From positions 1-59,775 of the forward strand of contig DATBFG010000022.1 of assembly GCA_036558645.1 (NCBI GenBank): a stretch of 59,775 bases of DNA, read 5' to 3'. Shown here piece after piece: positions 8,116 through 17,404 of this stretch. Below the pieces are notes generated by a model, which worked only from the letters and a program-made list of their open reading frames with translations, did not search any database and was not told where the DNA came from. The DNA comes from DATBFG01 sp036558645. GTDB taxonomy: Bacteria; Acidobacteriota; Terriglobia; Terriglobales; Acidobacteriaceae. The stretch's first letter is position 1; each line of letters begins with the position of its first letter. The position numbers and the translations under genes are program-made.

Positions 8116-9489
8116 ATGATCGTCATGAAATTCGGCGGCACCTCTGTTCAGGACGCAATTGCGATCGAACGTGCCGCTGAAATCGTCAAGGCGCGCTTGC
8201 ACGAGCATCCAGTAGTGGTGGTCAGCGCGATGGCTAAAGTTACGGATCAGCTTCTGAGCATGGCCCGAGCCGCGGGAAACGGAGACAGGGAAACAGCCTT
8301 AAAGCTCTCGCGGCAATTGCGTGAGCGGCACTACAACACTGCAGGCGAACTGATAGGGACGGGATTGTTCACACAGTTCCATGGCGAACTGGAAGCGGAG
8401 TTCGACACACTCGACGAGCTATTGCGCGGCATCTCAGCGGTTGGTGAATTAACTCCGCGCACTTCCGACCATGTCGCGTCGTACGGCGAACTATTGTCTA
8501 GCCGTTTGGTAAGTGCTGCATTCTCTGCACGTGGGATGAATGCCACCGTGGTAGATTCCCGAGAGTGCATCGTTACTGATCCAACCCACACACGCGCTGC
8601 TCCCTTATTTGCCGAGACGAACGAACGATTGCAGGCCCAGTTGAATCCCTTGCTCGATCAAAAGCGCGTCCCCGTGATGGGTGGTTTCATCGGCGCCACC
8701 AAAGCAGGAGTGACAACGACTATCGGACGCGGCGGATCCGATTTTTCTGCCGCCATCATCGGTGCCGGTTTGGGCGCGCAACGCATCGAGATCTGGACGG
8801 ACGTGAATGGGATGATGACCACGGATCCCACCCTCTGTCCGGATGCCAAACGCATCAAAGTCATCAGCTTCGATGAAGCTGCGGAATTAGCCTATTTTGG
8901 AGCGAAAGTACTGCATCCGGCGACAGTATTGCCTGCAGTGCAGAAGAACATCCCGGTATTTATCCTGAATTCCCGGAATCCGGACTGCGAAGGAACACGC
9001 ATCGCGGCCCGGGCCCCGCGCTGCCGCAATATGTTCAAGGCCATCGCGGCGAAGAAGCGAATTACGATTGTCGATGTTGCTGCGCCCCGAATGCTGCTGG
9101 CTCACGGTTTCCTGCGCGCCATCTTCGAAGCATTTGATAGGCACGGAGTTGCTGTAGACGTAGTCTCAACATCGGAGGTCAGCGTTTCGTTAACTGTGGA
9201 TTCGAACGAATCCATCCCCGCCCTTGCGGCTGATTTGGCCAAGCTTGCGGACGTAAAATACGAAGGCCGCAAGGCGATCGTCTGCTTGGTGGGGGAGAAT
9301 CTGAGAGAAACTCCCGGCATCGCCGCCCGCGTATTCAGCGAATTGTCAGATGTGAAGATTCGTATGATTTCGCAGGGCGCATCCGAGATCAACCTGACCT
9401 TCGTCATCGAAGAAGATGCCGTGCCGGACGTCATCCGGCGACTGCACCGCACATTTTTTACGGATGTTGATCCGGAGATTTTCGATTAG
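8116..9489 (+). CDS. lysC: Aspartate kinase
   Basis: Phosphorylates aspartate to start the aspartate amino-acid pathway. 457 residues, monofunctional (no homoserine dehydrogenase domain). The N-terminus MIVMKFGGTSV is the diagnostic aspartokinase signature; further landmarks are TTIGRGGSDFSA and EIWTDVNGMMTTDP for nucleotide and aspartate binding. The last 150 residues carry two ACT domains (ITIVDVAAPRM and IVCLVGENLRETPGIAAR), so allosteric feedback by lysine and/or threonine is expected. It lies 43 bases after asd, the enzyme that uses its product, and two bases before dapB. Confidence 0.94.
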   Translation: MIVMKFGGTSVQDAIAIERAAEIVKARLHEHPVVVVSAMAKVTDQLLSMARAAGNGDRETALKLSRQLRERHYNTAGELIGTGLFTQFHGELEAEFDTLDELLRGISAVGELTPRTSDHVASYGELLSSRLVSAAFSARGMNATVVDSRECIVTDPTHTRAAPLFAETNERLQAQLNPLLDQKRVPVMGGFIGATKAGVTTTIGRGGSDFSAAIIGAGLGAQRIEIWTDVNGMMTTDPTLCPDAKRIKVISFDEAAELAYFGAKVLHPATVLPAVQKNIPVFILNSRNPDCEGTRIAARAPRCRNMFKAIAAKKRITIVDVAAPRMLLAHGFLRAIFEAFDRHGVAVDVVSTSEVSVSLTVDSNESIPALAADLAKLADVKYEGRKAIVCLVGENLRETPGIAARVFSELSDVKIRMISQGASEINLTFVIEEDAVPDVIRRLHRTFFTDVDPEIFD

Positions 9490-9491
9490 GG

Positions 9492-10178
9492 ATGCCGATG
9501 AAGCTGCTCATCCTTGGCAAGGGAAAGACGGGGTCGCTTGTGGCTCAGGTGGCCGGCGAACGTGGACACTTGGTCGAGGCGTTTGGCTCAGCGCAAAACG
9601 ACAAAGCGGCGGCGCTAACACCGGAGCACCTGGAGCGGTTCGATGTCATCATCGACTTCACCACGCCTACAGCTGCCGTCCAGAATTGCGAAGCGTGCCT
9701 ACGATGCGGCAAGGACATGGTGGTGGGAACCACTGGCTGGTATGACCACCTTGCTGGACTGCGTGAGCAGGTAATCCGGAACAAGACCGGCCTTGTCTTC
9801 GGAGCCAACTTCTCAATTGGGATAAATTTGTTTTTTGATGTCGCCCGTGAGGCGGCTGCCGCACTGAAACACGGCTACACAGGGCAGATTTTTGAACGAC
9901 ATCATGTTCAAAAGAAGGACGCGCCTTCCGGCACTGCACTGATGTTGCAGAACACGATTAAAGATGCCGTGAGCAAGGAACTCGAAATCATATCTTTTCG
10001 CGAAGGCCAGGTCGTGGGCATGCATGAGATTGTGCTCGATTCGCCAAATGACGATATATACCTTTGCCACGACTCCAAGTCCCGTCGTGGCTTTGCCGAG
10101 GGCGCCGTTCGGGCTGCGGAATGGCTCCGGGGAAGAAAGGGTTTCTTTGACTTCCGCGACATCTGGCGTGAGGTGTAA
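9492..10178 (+). CDS. dapB: 4-hydroxy-tetrahydrodipicolinate reductase
   Basis: Reduces 4-hydroxy-tetrahydrodipicolinate to tetrahydrodipicolinate with NAD(P)H. 228 residues, shorter than the roughly 270 of E. coli DapB, mainly through a trimmed N-terminal domain. The start LLILGKGKTGSLVAQVA has a GxGKxG variant of the usual GxxGxMG nucleotide loop. The catalytic signature is intact: ERHHVQKKDAPSGTAL holds the His-His, Lys and the substrate-binding SGTA. The ATG lies two bases after the lysC stop; another Met two codons later could also initiate. In most genomes dapB is preceded or followed by dapA, as here. Confidence 0.92.
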   Translation: MPMKLLILGKGKTGSLVAQVAGERGHLVEAFGSAQNDKAAALTPEHLERFDVIIDFTTPTAAVQNCEACLRCGKDMVVGTTGWYDHLAGLREQVIRNKTGLVFGANFSIGINLFFDVAREAAAALKHGYTGQIFERHHVQKKDAPSGTALMLQNTIKDAVSKELEIISFREGQVVGMHEIVLDSPNDDIYLCHDSKSRRGFAEGAVRAAEWLRGRKGFFDFRDIWREV

Positions 10179-10287
10179 CGCTAGTTCCTCAGGTGGAACT
10201 TGGTGGCAAGACATGGCAGACAGTTGCCGATTGTCAATTCTTCCCCATCCATTTTGCAACCCCGCCGCTTAGCGTTATCTTTACCCT

Positions 10288-11415
10288 ATGCAACTCAGAG
10301 GATGCGGCACCGCTCTTGTGACGCCGTTTCGTCAGGACGGCTCCATTGATGAAACCGCGCTGCGCAACCTGGTCAACTGGCAGGTGGAATCGGGCATCGA
10401 CTTCCTGGTTCCCTGCGGCACAACCGGCGAGACACCCACTCTGTCACACGACGAGTGGTTGCACGTGATTCAGACTACCGTGGAGGTTGCCGCTGGCCGT
10501 GTTCCGATCCTTGCCGGTGCGACATCGAATTCAACCCATGAAGCCGTAGGCAAAGCACGCGAAGTCGCGGCACTGCCCGGGGTGGATGCCATCCTGACCG
10601 CGTCACCCTATTACAACAAGCCGACGCAGGAAGGACAGTACCGCCACTTTTCGGCAATCGCCGAAGCAGTGGACAAGCCAATTGTTCTTTACAACGTGCC
10701 CGGACGCACCGGTGCGAATATTGAACCGGCAACGCTTGCACGACTGGCGGAAGTGCCACACATCGCAGGAGTGAAAGAAGCCAGCGGCAACATGTCGCAG
10801 ATAGCCGACGTCTGCAATGCGGTGCCCGAACATTTCTGGGTCTTCTCCGGAGACGATGCCATTACGCTGCCCGTCATGTCGCTGGGAGGAGTCGGCATCA
10901 TCTCGGTGGTATCGAACGAGATTCCTAAGGAAATGTCTGAAATGGCCCGGGCGGCTTTGAACAACGACTGGCAGACTGCGCGGAAAATTCATCGCAAGTA
11001 CCTGCCACTCATGCAGGCGAACTTCGTCGAATCGAATCCGCTGCCCGTGAAAGCGGTACTGGCGATGATGGGGAAGATTGAAGAGGTCTATCGTCTACCT
11101 CTCTTACCAATGCGCCGGGATACCCGCTCGAAATTGCTGAAGGTGGTTACCGAGACTGGACTGATATCCAAGCCTGCTGTTCCGCCTGCGGAGAGTGTCG
11201 ACTTTTATATCTACGAAAATTGGCTCGCTGGTCCCCACAAGATCGTGGTGCATCGGTCGAACTGTGGGCAGTGTAACCACGGCAAAGGGCGCCCATCCGG
11301 ACACGACGCCAACCATGCGCGATGGCACGGTCCTTACGCCACGCTCGCCGAGGCGCGCGAATTGGCGCACAACATGCCGGGGATACTGATTCGCAGCGAA
11401 TGCAAGTGCGTTTGA
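10288..11415 (+). CDS. dapA: 4-hydroxy-tetrahydrodipicolinate synthase with C-terminal Cys-containing extension
   Basis: Condenses pyruvate with aspartate semialdehyde. Residues 1 to about 292 are a complete DapA TIM barrel: GTTGETPTL, SPYYNKPTQEG with the catalytic Tyr, YNVPGRTG, and Schiff-base Lys163 in GVKEASGN. The protein then continues to 375 residues. The tail from about 306 (FYIYENWLAGPHK) contains CGQCNHGKG, WHGPYATLAEAREL and a terminal CKC, with four cysteines at 326, 329, 372 and 374. Similar short Cys-His segments occur elsewhere as small free-standing proteins (from memory), so this looks like a real gene fusion. No Shine-Dalgarno precedes the ATG; a TTATCT seven bases upstream may make the message leaderless. 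Confidence 0.9.
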   Translation: MQLRGCGTALVTPFRQDGSIDETALRNLVNWQVESGIDFLVPCGTTGETPTLSHDEWLHVIQTTVEVAAGRVPILAGATSNSTHEAVGKAREVAALPGVDAILTASPYYNKPTQEGQYRHFSAIAEAVDKPIVLYNVPGRTGANIEPATLARLAEVPHIAGVKEASGNMSQIADVCNAVPEHFWVFSGDDAITLPVMSLGGVGIISVVSNEIPKEMSEMARAALNNDWQTARKIHRKYLPLMQANFVESNPLPVKAVLAMMGKIEEVYRLPLLPMRRDTRSKLLKVVTETGLISKPAVPPAESVDFYIYENWLAGPHKIVVHRSNCGQCNHGKGRPSGHDANHARWHGPYATLAEARELAHNMPGILIRSECKCV

Positions 11416-11456
11416 GAAGGTCGAAGTCATTCACCTTCCTCTATACTGTCCCCACA

Positions 11457-12287
11457 ATGCAATCGCTGAGAGCGTCGATTGAAAGGCTGTCGTCCTTGGG
11501 CGAGGTCGAACGCGATCCTGAGGCGCGCAAGATTTTTCTCGATTTCCGCGGTCAGCTCACAAAAGGCAATGTTCGCGCGGCGGAAAAGATTGCTGGCAGT
11601 TGGACCGTAAACGCCTGGGTGAAGCAAGGAATCCTGCTCGGCTTCCGCCTGGGAGAACTCAGTGCCAGCCATGACGGTTCACTATCGTTCGTCGACAAGA
11701 ACACCTTCCCTGCCAGGCGATTCAACGTGGACGATCGTGTCCGGGTTGTACCGGGAGGCTCTTCAGTTCGTGAAGGAGCCTACGTCGCTCCTTCTGTGAT
11801 CTGCATGCCGCCGATGTTCATCAATGTCGGCGCATACGTGGATGAAGGCACGATGGTCGATTCGCATGCGCTCGTAGGCTCCTGCGCCCAGATCGGCAAG
11901 CGCGTTCACCTGAGCGCCGCGGCACAGATCGGAGGCGTGCTGGAGCCAATCAACGCCGCCCCGGTGATCATTGAAGATGATGTCCTTATTGGTGGAAACT
12001 GCGGCGTATATGAAGGCACACTGGTGCGCTCCCGGGCCGTGCTGGGAGCAGGCACGATTCTGACCCGGTCCACGCCAATTTATGACATCGTTCGGGGAGA
12101 GGTGCATCGGGCGACCGAAGACAAGCCGCTTGAGGTGCCCGAAAATGCGGTGGTTGTTCCGGGATCGCGAGCTGTACAGAGGGGTAAGGCTGCCGAATGG
12201 AACCTATCGCTCTATACACCTGTGATTGTGAAGTATCGGGACGAGAAAACCGATCAGCGGATTGAACTCGAAGATTGGCTACGATAG
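11457..12287 (+). CDS. dapD: 2,3,4,5-tetrahydropyridine-2,6-dicarboxylate N-succinyltransferase
   Basis: Transfers succinyl from succinyl-CoA to tetrahydrodipicolinate, committing the cell to the succinylase branch of DAP/lysine synthesis. I start at ATG 11457, giving 276 residues (E. coli 274); the open frame further upstream overlaps dapA. The N-terminal helical domain contains KQGILLGFRLGE; the middle is a left-handed beta-helix of hexapeptide repeats (GAYVDEGTMVDSHALVGSCAQIGK, shown here as part of a longer run of [LIV]-G-x4 units) ending in the C-terminal KYRDEKTDQRIELEDWLR. It lies 41 bases after dapA. A TATACT ten bases before the ATG suggests its own, possibly leaderless, transcript. 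Confidence 0.93.
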   Translation: MQSLRASIERLSSLGEVERDPEARKIFLDFRGQLTKGNVRAAEKIAGSWTVNAWVKQGILLGFRLGELSASHDGSLSFVDKNTFPARRFNVDDRVRVVPGGSSVREGAYVAPSVICMPPMFINVGAYVDEGTMVDSHALVGSCAQIGKRVHLSAAAQIGGVLEPINAAPVIIEDDVLIGGNCGVYEGTLVRSRAVLGAGTILTRSTPIYDIVRGEVHRATEDKPLEVPENAVVVPGSRAVQRGKAAEWNLSLYTPVIVKYRDEKTDQRIELEDWLR

Positions 12288-12307
12288 TCGCCCGCCAACG
12301 CTGGCGT

Positions 12308-12958
12308 TCACTCGACGTTTACCGCGAGCTTGCCTTCCCTGCCGGAACTAACCCTGATCTGCGTCAGTCTCTGAATCACTGCATCGGCCTCGTCCAAATC
12401 TCTCGCCGCGTATGTACTGGTAATTCCTATCGCCTTCATTTTCCCCGCATGCGCTGAACGAATGCCGGCCGGAGCATCTTCCACCACCAGGCACTCCTCG
12501 GGATTCACACCAAGCAGTTGTGCACCTTTCAAATAAGGCTCCGGATGCGGCTTTCCGTTCGTCACCTCATCCGCACTGACCATCACCTTGGGAACCGGAA
12601 GCCTACCAATCTGTAGTCGGGATAGCGCCAACATGCGCATTCCCGAGGTCACGACACACCATTTGCCATCAGGGATCGATTGGAGTAGCTCGGCAGCGCC
12701 AGGCATCACCTCGACGCCCTCATAGTCCACCGCTTCTCTCTGTTCAAGGGCCAGCGCTTCTGCTTTTGCATCGAGATGAGGCGCCATGCGGCGGACGACT
12801 TCAATGGTACGCACACCATGCGCGACTGCGGCGACCTCATCGGGATCCAGGGCATTCTCCTTGGCCCAGCGGTGCCACTGCCGGACTACTGACCGCGTGG
12901 AGTCCACTAGAACACCGTCAAGGTCGAACAGGATTGCTGCGCAGGAAAATGTCTTCAT
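12308..12958 (-). CDS. HAD-superfamily phosphatase
   Basis: 216 residues. Motif I is DLDGVLVDST with the nucleophile and acid Asp pair near residues 13-15; motif II is the Thr/Ser in VVTSG; motif III the Lys in NGKPHPEPY; motif IV VVEDAPAGI. A small helical cap lies between motifs I and II, which makes it a subclass I enzyme of the phosphoglucomutase / glycerol-3-phosphatase / phosphoglycolate-phosphatase type. The substrate cannot be assigned. It converges with dapD, only 20 bases away, and a short inverted repeat (CGCCA-acgc-TGGCG) in that gap could serve as a weak bidirectional terminator. Confidence 0.88.
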   Translation of the reverse strand: MKTFSCAAILFDLDGVLVDSTRSVVRQWHRWAKENALDPDEVAAVAHGVRTIEVVRRMAPHLDAKAEALALEQREAVDYEGVEVMPGAAELLQSIPDGKWCVVTSGMRMLALSRLQIGRLPVPKVMVSADEVTNGKPHPEPYLKGAQLLGVNPEECLVVEDAPAGIRSAHAGKMKAIGITSTYAARDLDEADAVIQRLTQIRVSSGREGKLAVNVE

Positions 12959-13071
12959 GAGCGAAGATGACTGGCCCTATTAGAGTATCAGGAGCCGACA
13001 CTTGCAGAGGTTTCTGACAGAACGGCCAGACTTTCGAGACTCGCTTCTGTGCTAGCATCAAGAGTTTCCCC

Positions 13072-14736
13072 ATGCCCTCTGGAAAGCTACAGATCGTACC
13101 TCTCGGCGGACTCGGCGAATTCGGCATGAACTGCATGGCCGTACGCTGGGGCGACGACATCATTGTTATCGATGCCGGCTTGATGTTTCCCGAAGCAGAA
13201 TTGCTCGGAGTCGACATCGTAGTACCCGACATTACCTATCTGATCGAGAACCGCCCGCATGTAAAGGGGATAGTTCTCACCCACGGGCACGAGGATCACA
13301 TCGGCGCGCTGCCGTGGATTCTCTCCGAGTTGAACGTCCCCGTATGGGGCACGGAATTTACACTGGCCTACGTCGAGGACAAGCTGGAAGAGCACGAGTT
13401 GCTGGATAACGTGGAGCTACATGAGATCCGGCCGGGCGAAAGTTTCAAGGTGGGACCGTTCTCCATCCACCCCATTCATGTGACGCACAGCCTTGTGGAT
13501 TGCGTGGCCCTGGCCATCCAGACGCCGCTTGGCGTAATCATCCATACGGGTGACTTCAAGGTCGATCCCACTCCGACCGATAATCGTCTCTTCGATCTGC
13601 ATGCCTTCGCGGAATACGGCAAAGCCGGTGTCTTAGCACTGTTTCAAGACTCGACTAATATCGAGCGCAAGGGCTACACGGCAAGCGAGCGCGCAGTTCG
13701 GCGAAAGTTCGATGAGGTTTTCGCCAGGACTAAGCGGCGCCTGTTCATTTCCTGCTTCTCTTCCTCTATTCATCGCATCAAGCTGGCGGTTGAACTGGCG
13801 TACGAACATGGGCGCAAGGTCGCGTTCATCGGCCGATCGATGATCAGTTCGGCCGAGATAGCGGAGGATCTGGGCTATCTGGATATTCCCGAAGGCCTGC
13901 TGATTCATCCCGGCGAGATGAAGAACTTTCCTCCGGAAAAAGTATGCGTGCTGATCAGCGGAACCCAGGGCGAGCCGATGTCTGCGATGTCGCGCGCAGC
14001 GGTCGACAATCACAAACACGCCAAGATCGAGAAGGGTGACACCGTAGTTCTCTCGTCGCGCATTATCCCGGGGAATGAGAAGGCGATCTACCGCATGATC
14101 GATCACCTCTTTCGGCGGGAAGCGCATGTGATCTACGAAGATGGCACTTCGCCTCCAGTGCACGTCAGCGGTCACGCCAGCCAGGAAGAGCTGAAGCTCA
14201 TCATCAACCTGGTAAAGCCGCGTTACTTTATTCCTGTGCACGGCGAATACCGTCAATTGAAACTGCACGCGGAACTAGCGGCAGCCATGCACGGATCGGT
14301 TGGGAATGTCATGCTGATCGAGAGCGGCGACATACTGGAATTCGACGAACTAGGCGCACGCAAGGCGGGAAAAGTGAATATCGGACGCGTCTGTATCGAT
14401 TCCGGTTCGCGCACAGATGTGGTTGAACACCTGATTATTAAGGATCGCCGCCACTTGAGCGAAGACGGTATCGTGCTGCCTATTATCGCCATCAATAAAC
14501 TGACAGGCCGGGTCGAGAGCGCCCCCGAGATTGTTACCAGGGGATTCTCGCCGGGTGAAGATGGCTTTATCGCCGACGCACGGAAAATGGTTCTCGAAAC
14601 ACTAGAGCAATCGAGCGATGAAGAGAAGGCTGACTACGGGGTCATCAAAGAGAAGATTCGCGCCGATTTGAAGCGGTATATCAACAAACAAACGCAAAAG
14701 CGGCCGCTGATAATGCCGGTGATTCTCGAAATTTGA
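13072..14736 (+). CDS. rnj: Ribonuclease J
   Basis: A 554-residue metallo-beta-lactamase/beta-CASP nuclease acting as 5'-3' exo- and endoribonuclease in mRNA turnover and rRNA maturation. Landmarks: LGGLGEFGMNCM at the N-terminus, the di-zinc motif HGHEDHIGALPW, HTGDFKVDPTP, the beta-CASP HVSGHASQEELK, and PRYFIPVHGEYRQL, followed by the C-terminal dimerisation domain ending MPVILEI. Length is the usual 550-560. It is the only gene of its strand between two non-related neighbours, and probably has its own promoter (TAGCAT lies 13 bases before the start, weak evidence). Confidence 0.95.
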   Translation: MPSGKLQIVPLGGLGEFGMNCMAVRWGDDIIVIDAGLMFPEAELLGVDIVVPDITYLIENRPHVKGIVLTHGHEDHIGALPWILSELNVPVWGTEFTLAYVEDKLEEHELLDNVELHEIRPGESFKVGPFSIHPIHVTHSLVDCVALAIQTPLGVIIHTGDFKVDPTPTDNRLFDLHAFAEYGKAGVLALFQDSTNIERKGYTASERAVRRKFDEVFARTKRRLFISCFSSSIHRIKLAVELAYEHGRKVAFIGRSMISSAEIAEDLGYLDIPEGLLIHPGEMKNFPPEKVCVLISGTQGEPMSAMSRAAVDNHKHAKIEKGDTVVLSSRIIPGNEKAIYRMIDHLFRREAHVIYEDGTSPPVHVSGHASQEELKLIINLVKPRYFIPVHGEYRQLKLHAELAAAMHGSVGNVMLIESGDILEFDELGARKAGKVNIGRVCIDSGSRTDVVEHLIIKDRRHLSEDGIVLPIIAINKLTGRVESAPEIVTRGFSPGEDGFIADARKMVLETLEQSSDEEKADYGVIKEKIRADLKRYINKQTQKRPLIMPVILEI

Positions 14737-14771
14737 TTTCAGATTGAAGATTCTTGATTGCAGATTTTAGA
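14734..14771 (+). repeat. GATT-rich degenerate repeat
   Basis: Immediately after the RNase J stop comes a tract made of GATT/GAAGATT/GCAGATT words (tttcagattgaagattc, then ttgattgcagatttt). A closely similar tract, and an inverted one, occur at 20034-20076 and 20187-20216. No ORF or stem loop of its own is seen. Confidence 0.6.
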
Positions 14772-14805
14772 CCTGCCACCTCACTCAAATTCCTGGAGAA
14801 CCGCC

Positions 14806-15771
14806 ATCGTTACTTTGGACGACATCCAAGCAGCCCAGTCACGATTGCAAGGCGTCACCGTGCGCACGCGACTGATTGAATTTCCCGCCGGAGATCGCAA
14901 GCTCTACCTTAAGCCGGAAAATCAGCAACCGATCGGTGCATTTAAGCTACGCGGAGCTTACAACAAGATTGCTGCCCTCCCCGAGCAGGAACGGAAGCGT
15001 GGCGTAATTTCGTATTCGAGCGGGAATCACGCGCAGGGAGTGGCCTACGCTGCGAGAGCGTTGGGAGTGAAGGCCGTCATCGTGATGCCGAACAATGCCC
15101 CTGACATCAAGCGCAAAGCGACCGCAGCGCTGGGAGCTGAGATTGTGCTGGTGGGACCGGGCAGTGAGGAGCGCAAGATCAAGGCGGAAGAACTCGCCCA
15201 GCAGCATGGCTACGTCGTGATTCCACCCTACAACGACGAATGGATTATCGCCGGACAGGGCACGATGGGCCTGGAAATCCTGGAAGATTTACCTGAGGTT
15301 CAGACCGTCCTTGTTCCAGTCGGAGGCGGTGGAATGATCAGCGGCGTGGCTACCGCGATCAAGCTGAGCAAACCGTCTGTCAATGTAATTGGTGTGGAAC
15401 CGGAGCTTGCTGCTGATGCCCAGGCGAGCCTGCGAGCCGGAAAGGTCGTCGAGTTCACCGCCACCGAGGTTACTCGCACCCTGGCCGACGGCCTGCGAAC
15501 GCAAAGTATTGGAAGCATAAATTTCGAGCACATCCGACGATATGTGGACGACATCATCACGATTAGCGAAGATGATATCCGCAACGCAATGCGTTTACTG
15601 GCAAGAAATCAGAACACCATTGCTGAACCTAGCGGTGCCGTAGCCGTGGCGGGCTTCCTATTTCATCAGGACAAGCTGCCGCGAACCAACGTGAACGTGG
15701 CAGTCATTAGCGGAGGCAATATCGAGCCTAGTATGCTTGAAGAACTGGGAAGCGAAGCAAGCCTTACTTGA
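14806..15771 (+). CDS. Threonine ammonia-lyase (threonine dehydratase)
   Basis: PLP enzyme that deaminates threonine to 2-oxobutanoate. PLP lysine is in PIGAFKLRGAY; SYSSGNHAQGVA binds the substrate and GGGGMISG cradles the phosphate. No C-terminal ACT domain, so it is of the short biodegradative (TdcB-like) or isoleucine-insensitive type, about 321 residues. Start choice is odd: family members begin M-V-T-L-D-D-I, and here the expected Met codon is ATC at 14806, with GGAG seven bases ahead. Alternatives are TTG 14815 (too far from the SD) and TTG 14758 (inside a GATT-rich repeat). Either ATC initiates or the start has mutated. Confidence 0.88.
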   Translation: MVTLDDIQAAQSRLQGVTVRTRLIEFPAGDRKLYLKPENQQPIGAFKLRGAYNKIAALPEQERKRGVISYSSGNHAQGVAYAARALGVKAVIVMPNNAPDIKRKATAALGAEIVLVGPGSEERKIKAEELAQQHGYVVIPPYNDEWIIAGQGTMGLEILEDLPEVQTVLVPVGGGGMISGVATAIKLSKPSVNVIGVEPELAADAQASLRAGKVVEFTATEVTRTLADGLRTQSIGSINFEHIRRYVDDIITISEDDIRNAMRLLARNQNTIAEPSGAVAVAGFLFHQDKLPRTNVNVAVISGGNIEPSMLEELGSEASLT

Positions 15772-15928
15772 TCTTCTTCGAAATCCTCCTCTGCCCCGCC
15801 AAATTGCCATGCTCAGATGCAACACGTCGTCAGACGCACCTTTCGTAGACGCCGGCCGGAGAACAATGCTCGCGCGGTGTAGAATTTCGAGTTCCGCTCT
15901 TAGACCTCGCACCACGAGGAGATCGTCT

Positions 15929-17404
15929 ATGTGTTTCTTTCGCCGGCGTCTATTAGCAGCCGGTTTCATTGCCATCCTTCTGGCAGGAGGCGTAGTGGCA
16001 CAAGATTCCAAGTCATCGGCAAATAACCCGCCCAAAGTATTTCCCTATGACGTGCACACCAAAACGCTGGCGAACGGGCTGACGATCATTGTCATTCCCA
16101 CTCCAGAGTTCAAGAGCATGGTCACCTATTCAACGTTGGTTTTTGCTGGGTCGCGAAATGAAACCGAGAAAGGAAAGACTGGGCTGGCGCACCTGTTCGA
16201 ACACATCATGTTCCGACACGAAATCGATGGCAAAGCCGGTGGATACTCCAACGACATCCGACGTATGGGCGCCTACAACAATGCCTGGACAGACTACGAT
16301 TTGACGTTCTATCACCCATCAACCTTCAGCGAGAATCTATTCGGACCCATCACTCGGCCCGACGGTCCGGTCCCAGGATTGATCGAACTCGAGGCTTCGC
16401 GTTTTAAGAATCTCACCCTGGATCGCAAGACTTTCGAGGTAGAGGCGGGAGCGGTTCTCGGAGAATACCGCAAGATATTTTCTGATCCAGCGCAAAAAGC
16501 AATTGAGGAATTCTCCCCTGCGGCCTTTCCGCATCACACTTATGGACACACAGTGATCGGATATCGTGAAGATGTCGAAAATATGCCCAATGCCTGGGAT
16601 TCGGCTTGGGAGTTCTATCACAATTACTACGCGCCCAATAGCGTGGCCATCATTGTCGCCGGCGACGTGGACGCAACTAAGGTCTTTGCCGAGGCCGAGA
16701 AGCGTTACGCTGATTGGAAGCCATCCCATCCGCCGCAGATTCCTGTCGAACAGGAGCCGGATGGACCGAAGCAAGTGCACGTGACGTGGGAAGCGGATGT
16801 TTCCCCACGGCTCTTTGTTGGATATCACACGCCGGCGATGAAGCCCGGCACGAAAGAGACCGCTGTCACTGAGATATTGCCGGAGTTGCTGACTTCGCGG
16901 TCCGCACCTCTGTTTCAGAAAGTGCGCTACCAGAAACAGTCGGTCACGAATTTTGCCATCCTCGGTGGCCAAGAGCTTCTGGAATCGACCGACCCGCACC
17001 TCATGGTGCTGGACTCTGAATTGCTCCTGGATCGATTTCAGAAGGATGGCGACAAGTACGTCACCGATGTGCAGAAGGACGTGGTCTCAGGCGTGGAGGA
17101 CTTGAAGAGCTTCTCCAAACAACCCAAGGCGGCGGAAACGCTGAAGGTGATCAAGAGCAAGGTCCGCAATGATTTTTTCGCAGCACTTGATTCCACGGGT
17201 AGTGTCGCCCAATCCTTTGCGTGGTATTACCGATTCAATCGTGATCCACGCGTGCTCGACATGGTGATTCAGAGCATCGACAGTCTCACGCCGAAGGACG
17301 TGGACGCATACGCAAACAAATACTTCATTCCCCAAGGCCAGGTCATCACTACTCTGTGGCACGATCCGCAGGCAGCCTCTGTGGCACCGGAGGCAAAACA
17401 ATGA
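15929..17404 (+). CDS. M16-family zinc peptidase, active subunit
   Basis: 491 residues from ATG 15929, chosen because GAGGAG (15916-15921) is seven bases upstream and the protein then begins with a signal peptide (LLAAGFIAILLAGGVVAQ); 64 further codons are open upstream but look non-coding. The inverted zinc motif HxxEH is HLFEH at residues 88-92, with the downstream Glu in VEAGAVLGEYRK. Two homologous half-domains as in pitrilysin / mitochondrial processing peptidases are visible. The stop overlaps the start of the next gene (ATGA), whose product is the metal-lacking partner, so the two are expected to form a periplasmic heterodimer. Substrate unknown. Confidence 0.9.
   Translation: MCFFRRRLLAAGFIAILLAGGVVAQDSKSSANNPPKVFPYDVHTKTLANGLTIIVIPTPEFKSMVTYSTLVFAGSRNETEKGKTGLAHLFEHIMFRHEIDGKAGGYSNDIRRMGAYNNAWTDYDLTFYHPSTFSENLFGPITRPDGPVPGLIELEASRFKNLTLDRKTFEVEAGAVLGEYRKIFSDPAQKAIEEFSPAAFPHHTYGHTVIGYREDVENMPNAWDSAWEFYHNYYAPNSVAIIVAGDVDATKVFAEAEKRYADWKPSHPPQIPVEQEPDGPKQVHVTWEADVSPRLFVGYHTPAMKPGTKETAVTEILPELLTSRSAPLFQKVRYQKQSVTNFAILGGQELLESTDPHLMVLDSELLLDRFQKDGDKYVTDVQKDVVSGVEDLKSFSKQPKAAETLKVIKSKVRNDFFAALDSTGSVAQSFAWYYRFNRDPRVLDMVIQSIDSLTPKDVDAYANKYFIPQGQVITTLWHDPQAASVAPEAKQ

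Noticed and set aside
7500..8141. 213-codon ORF opposite asd
   Set aside because: Antisense shadow of a complete ASADH.
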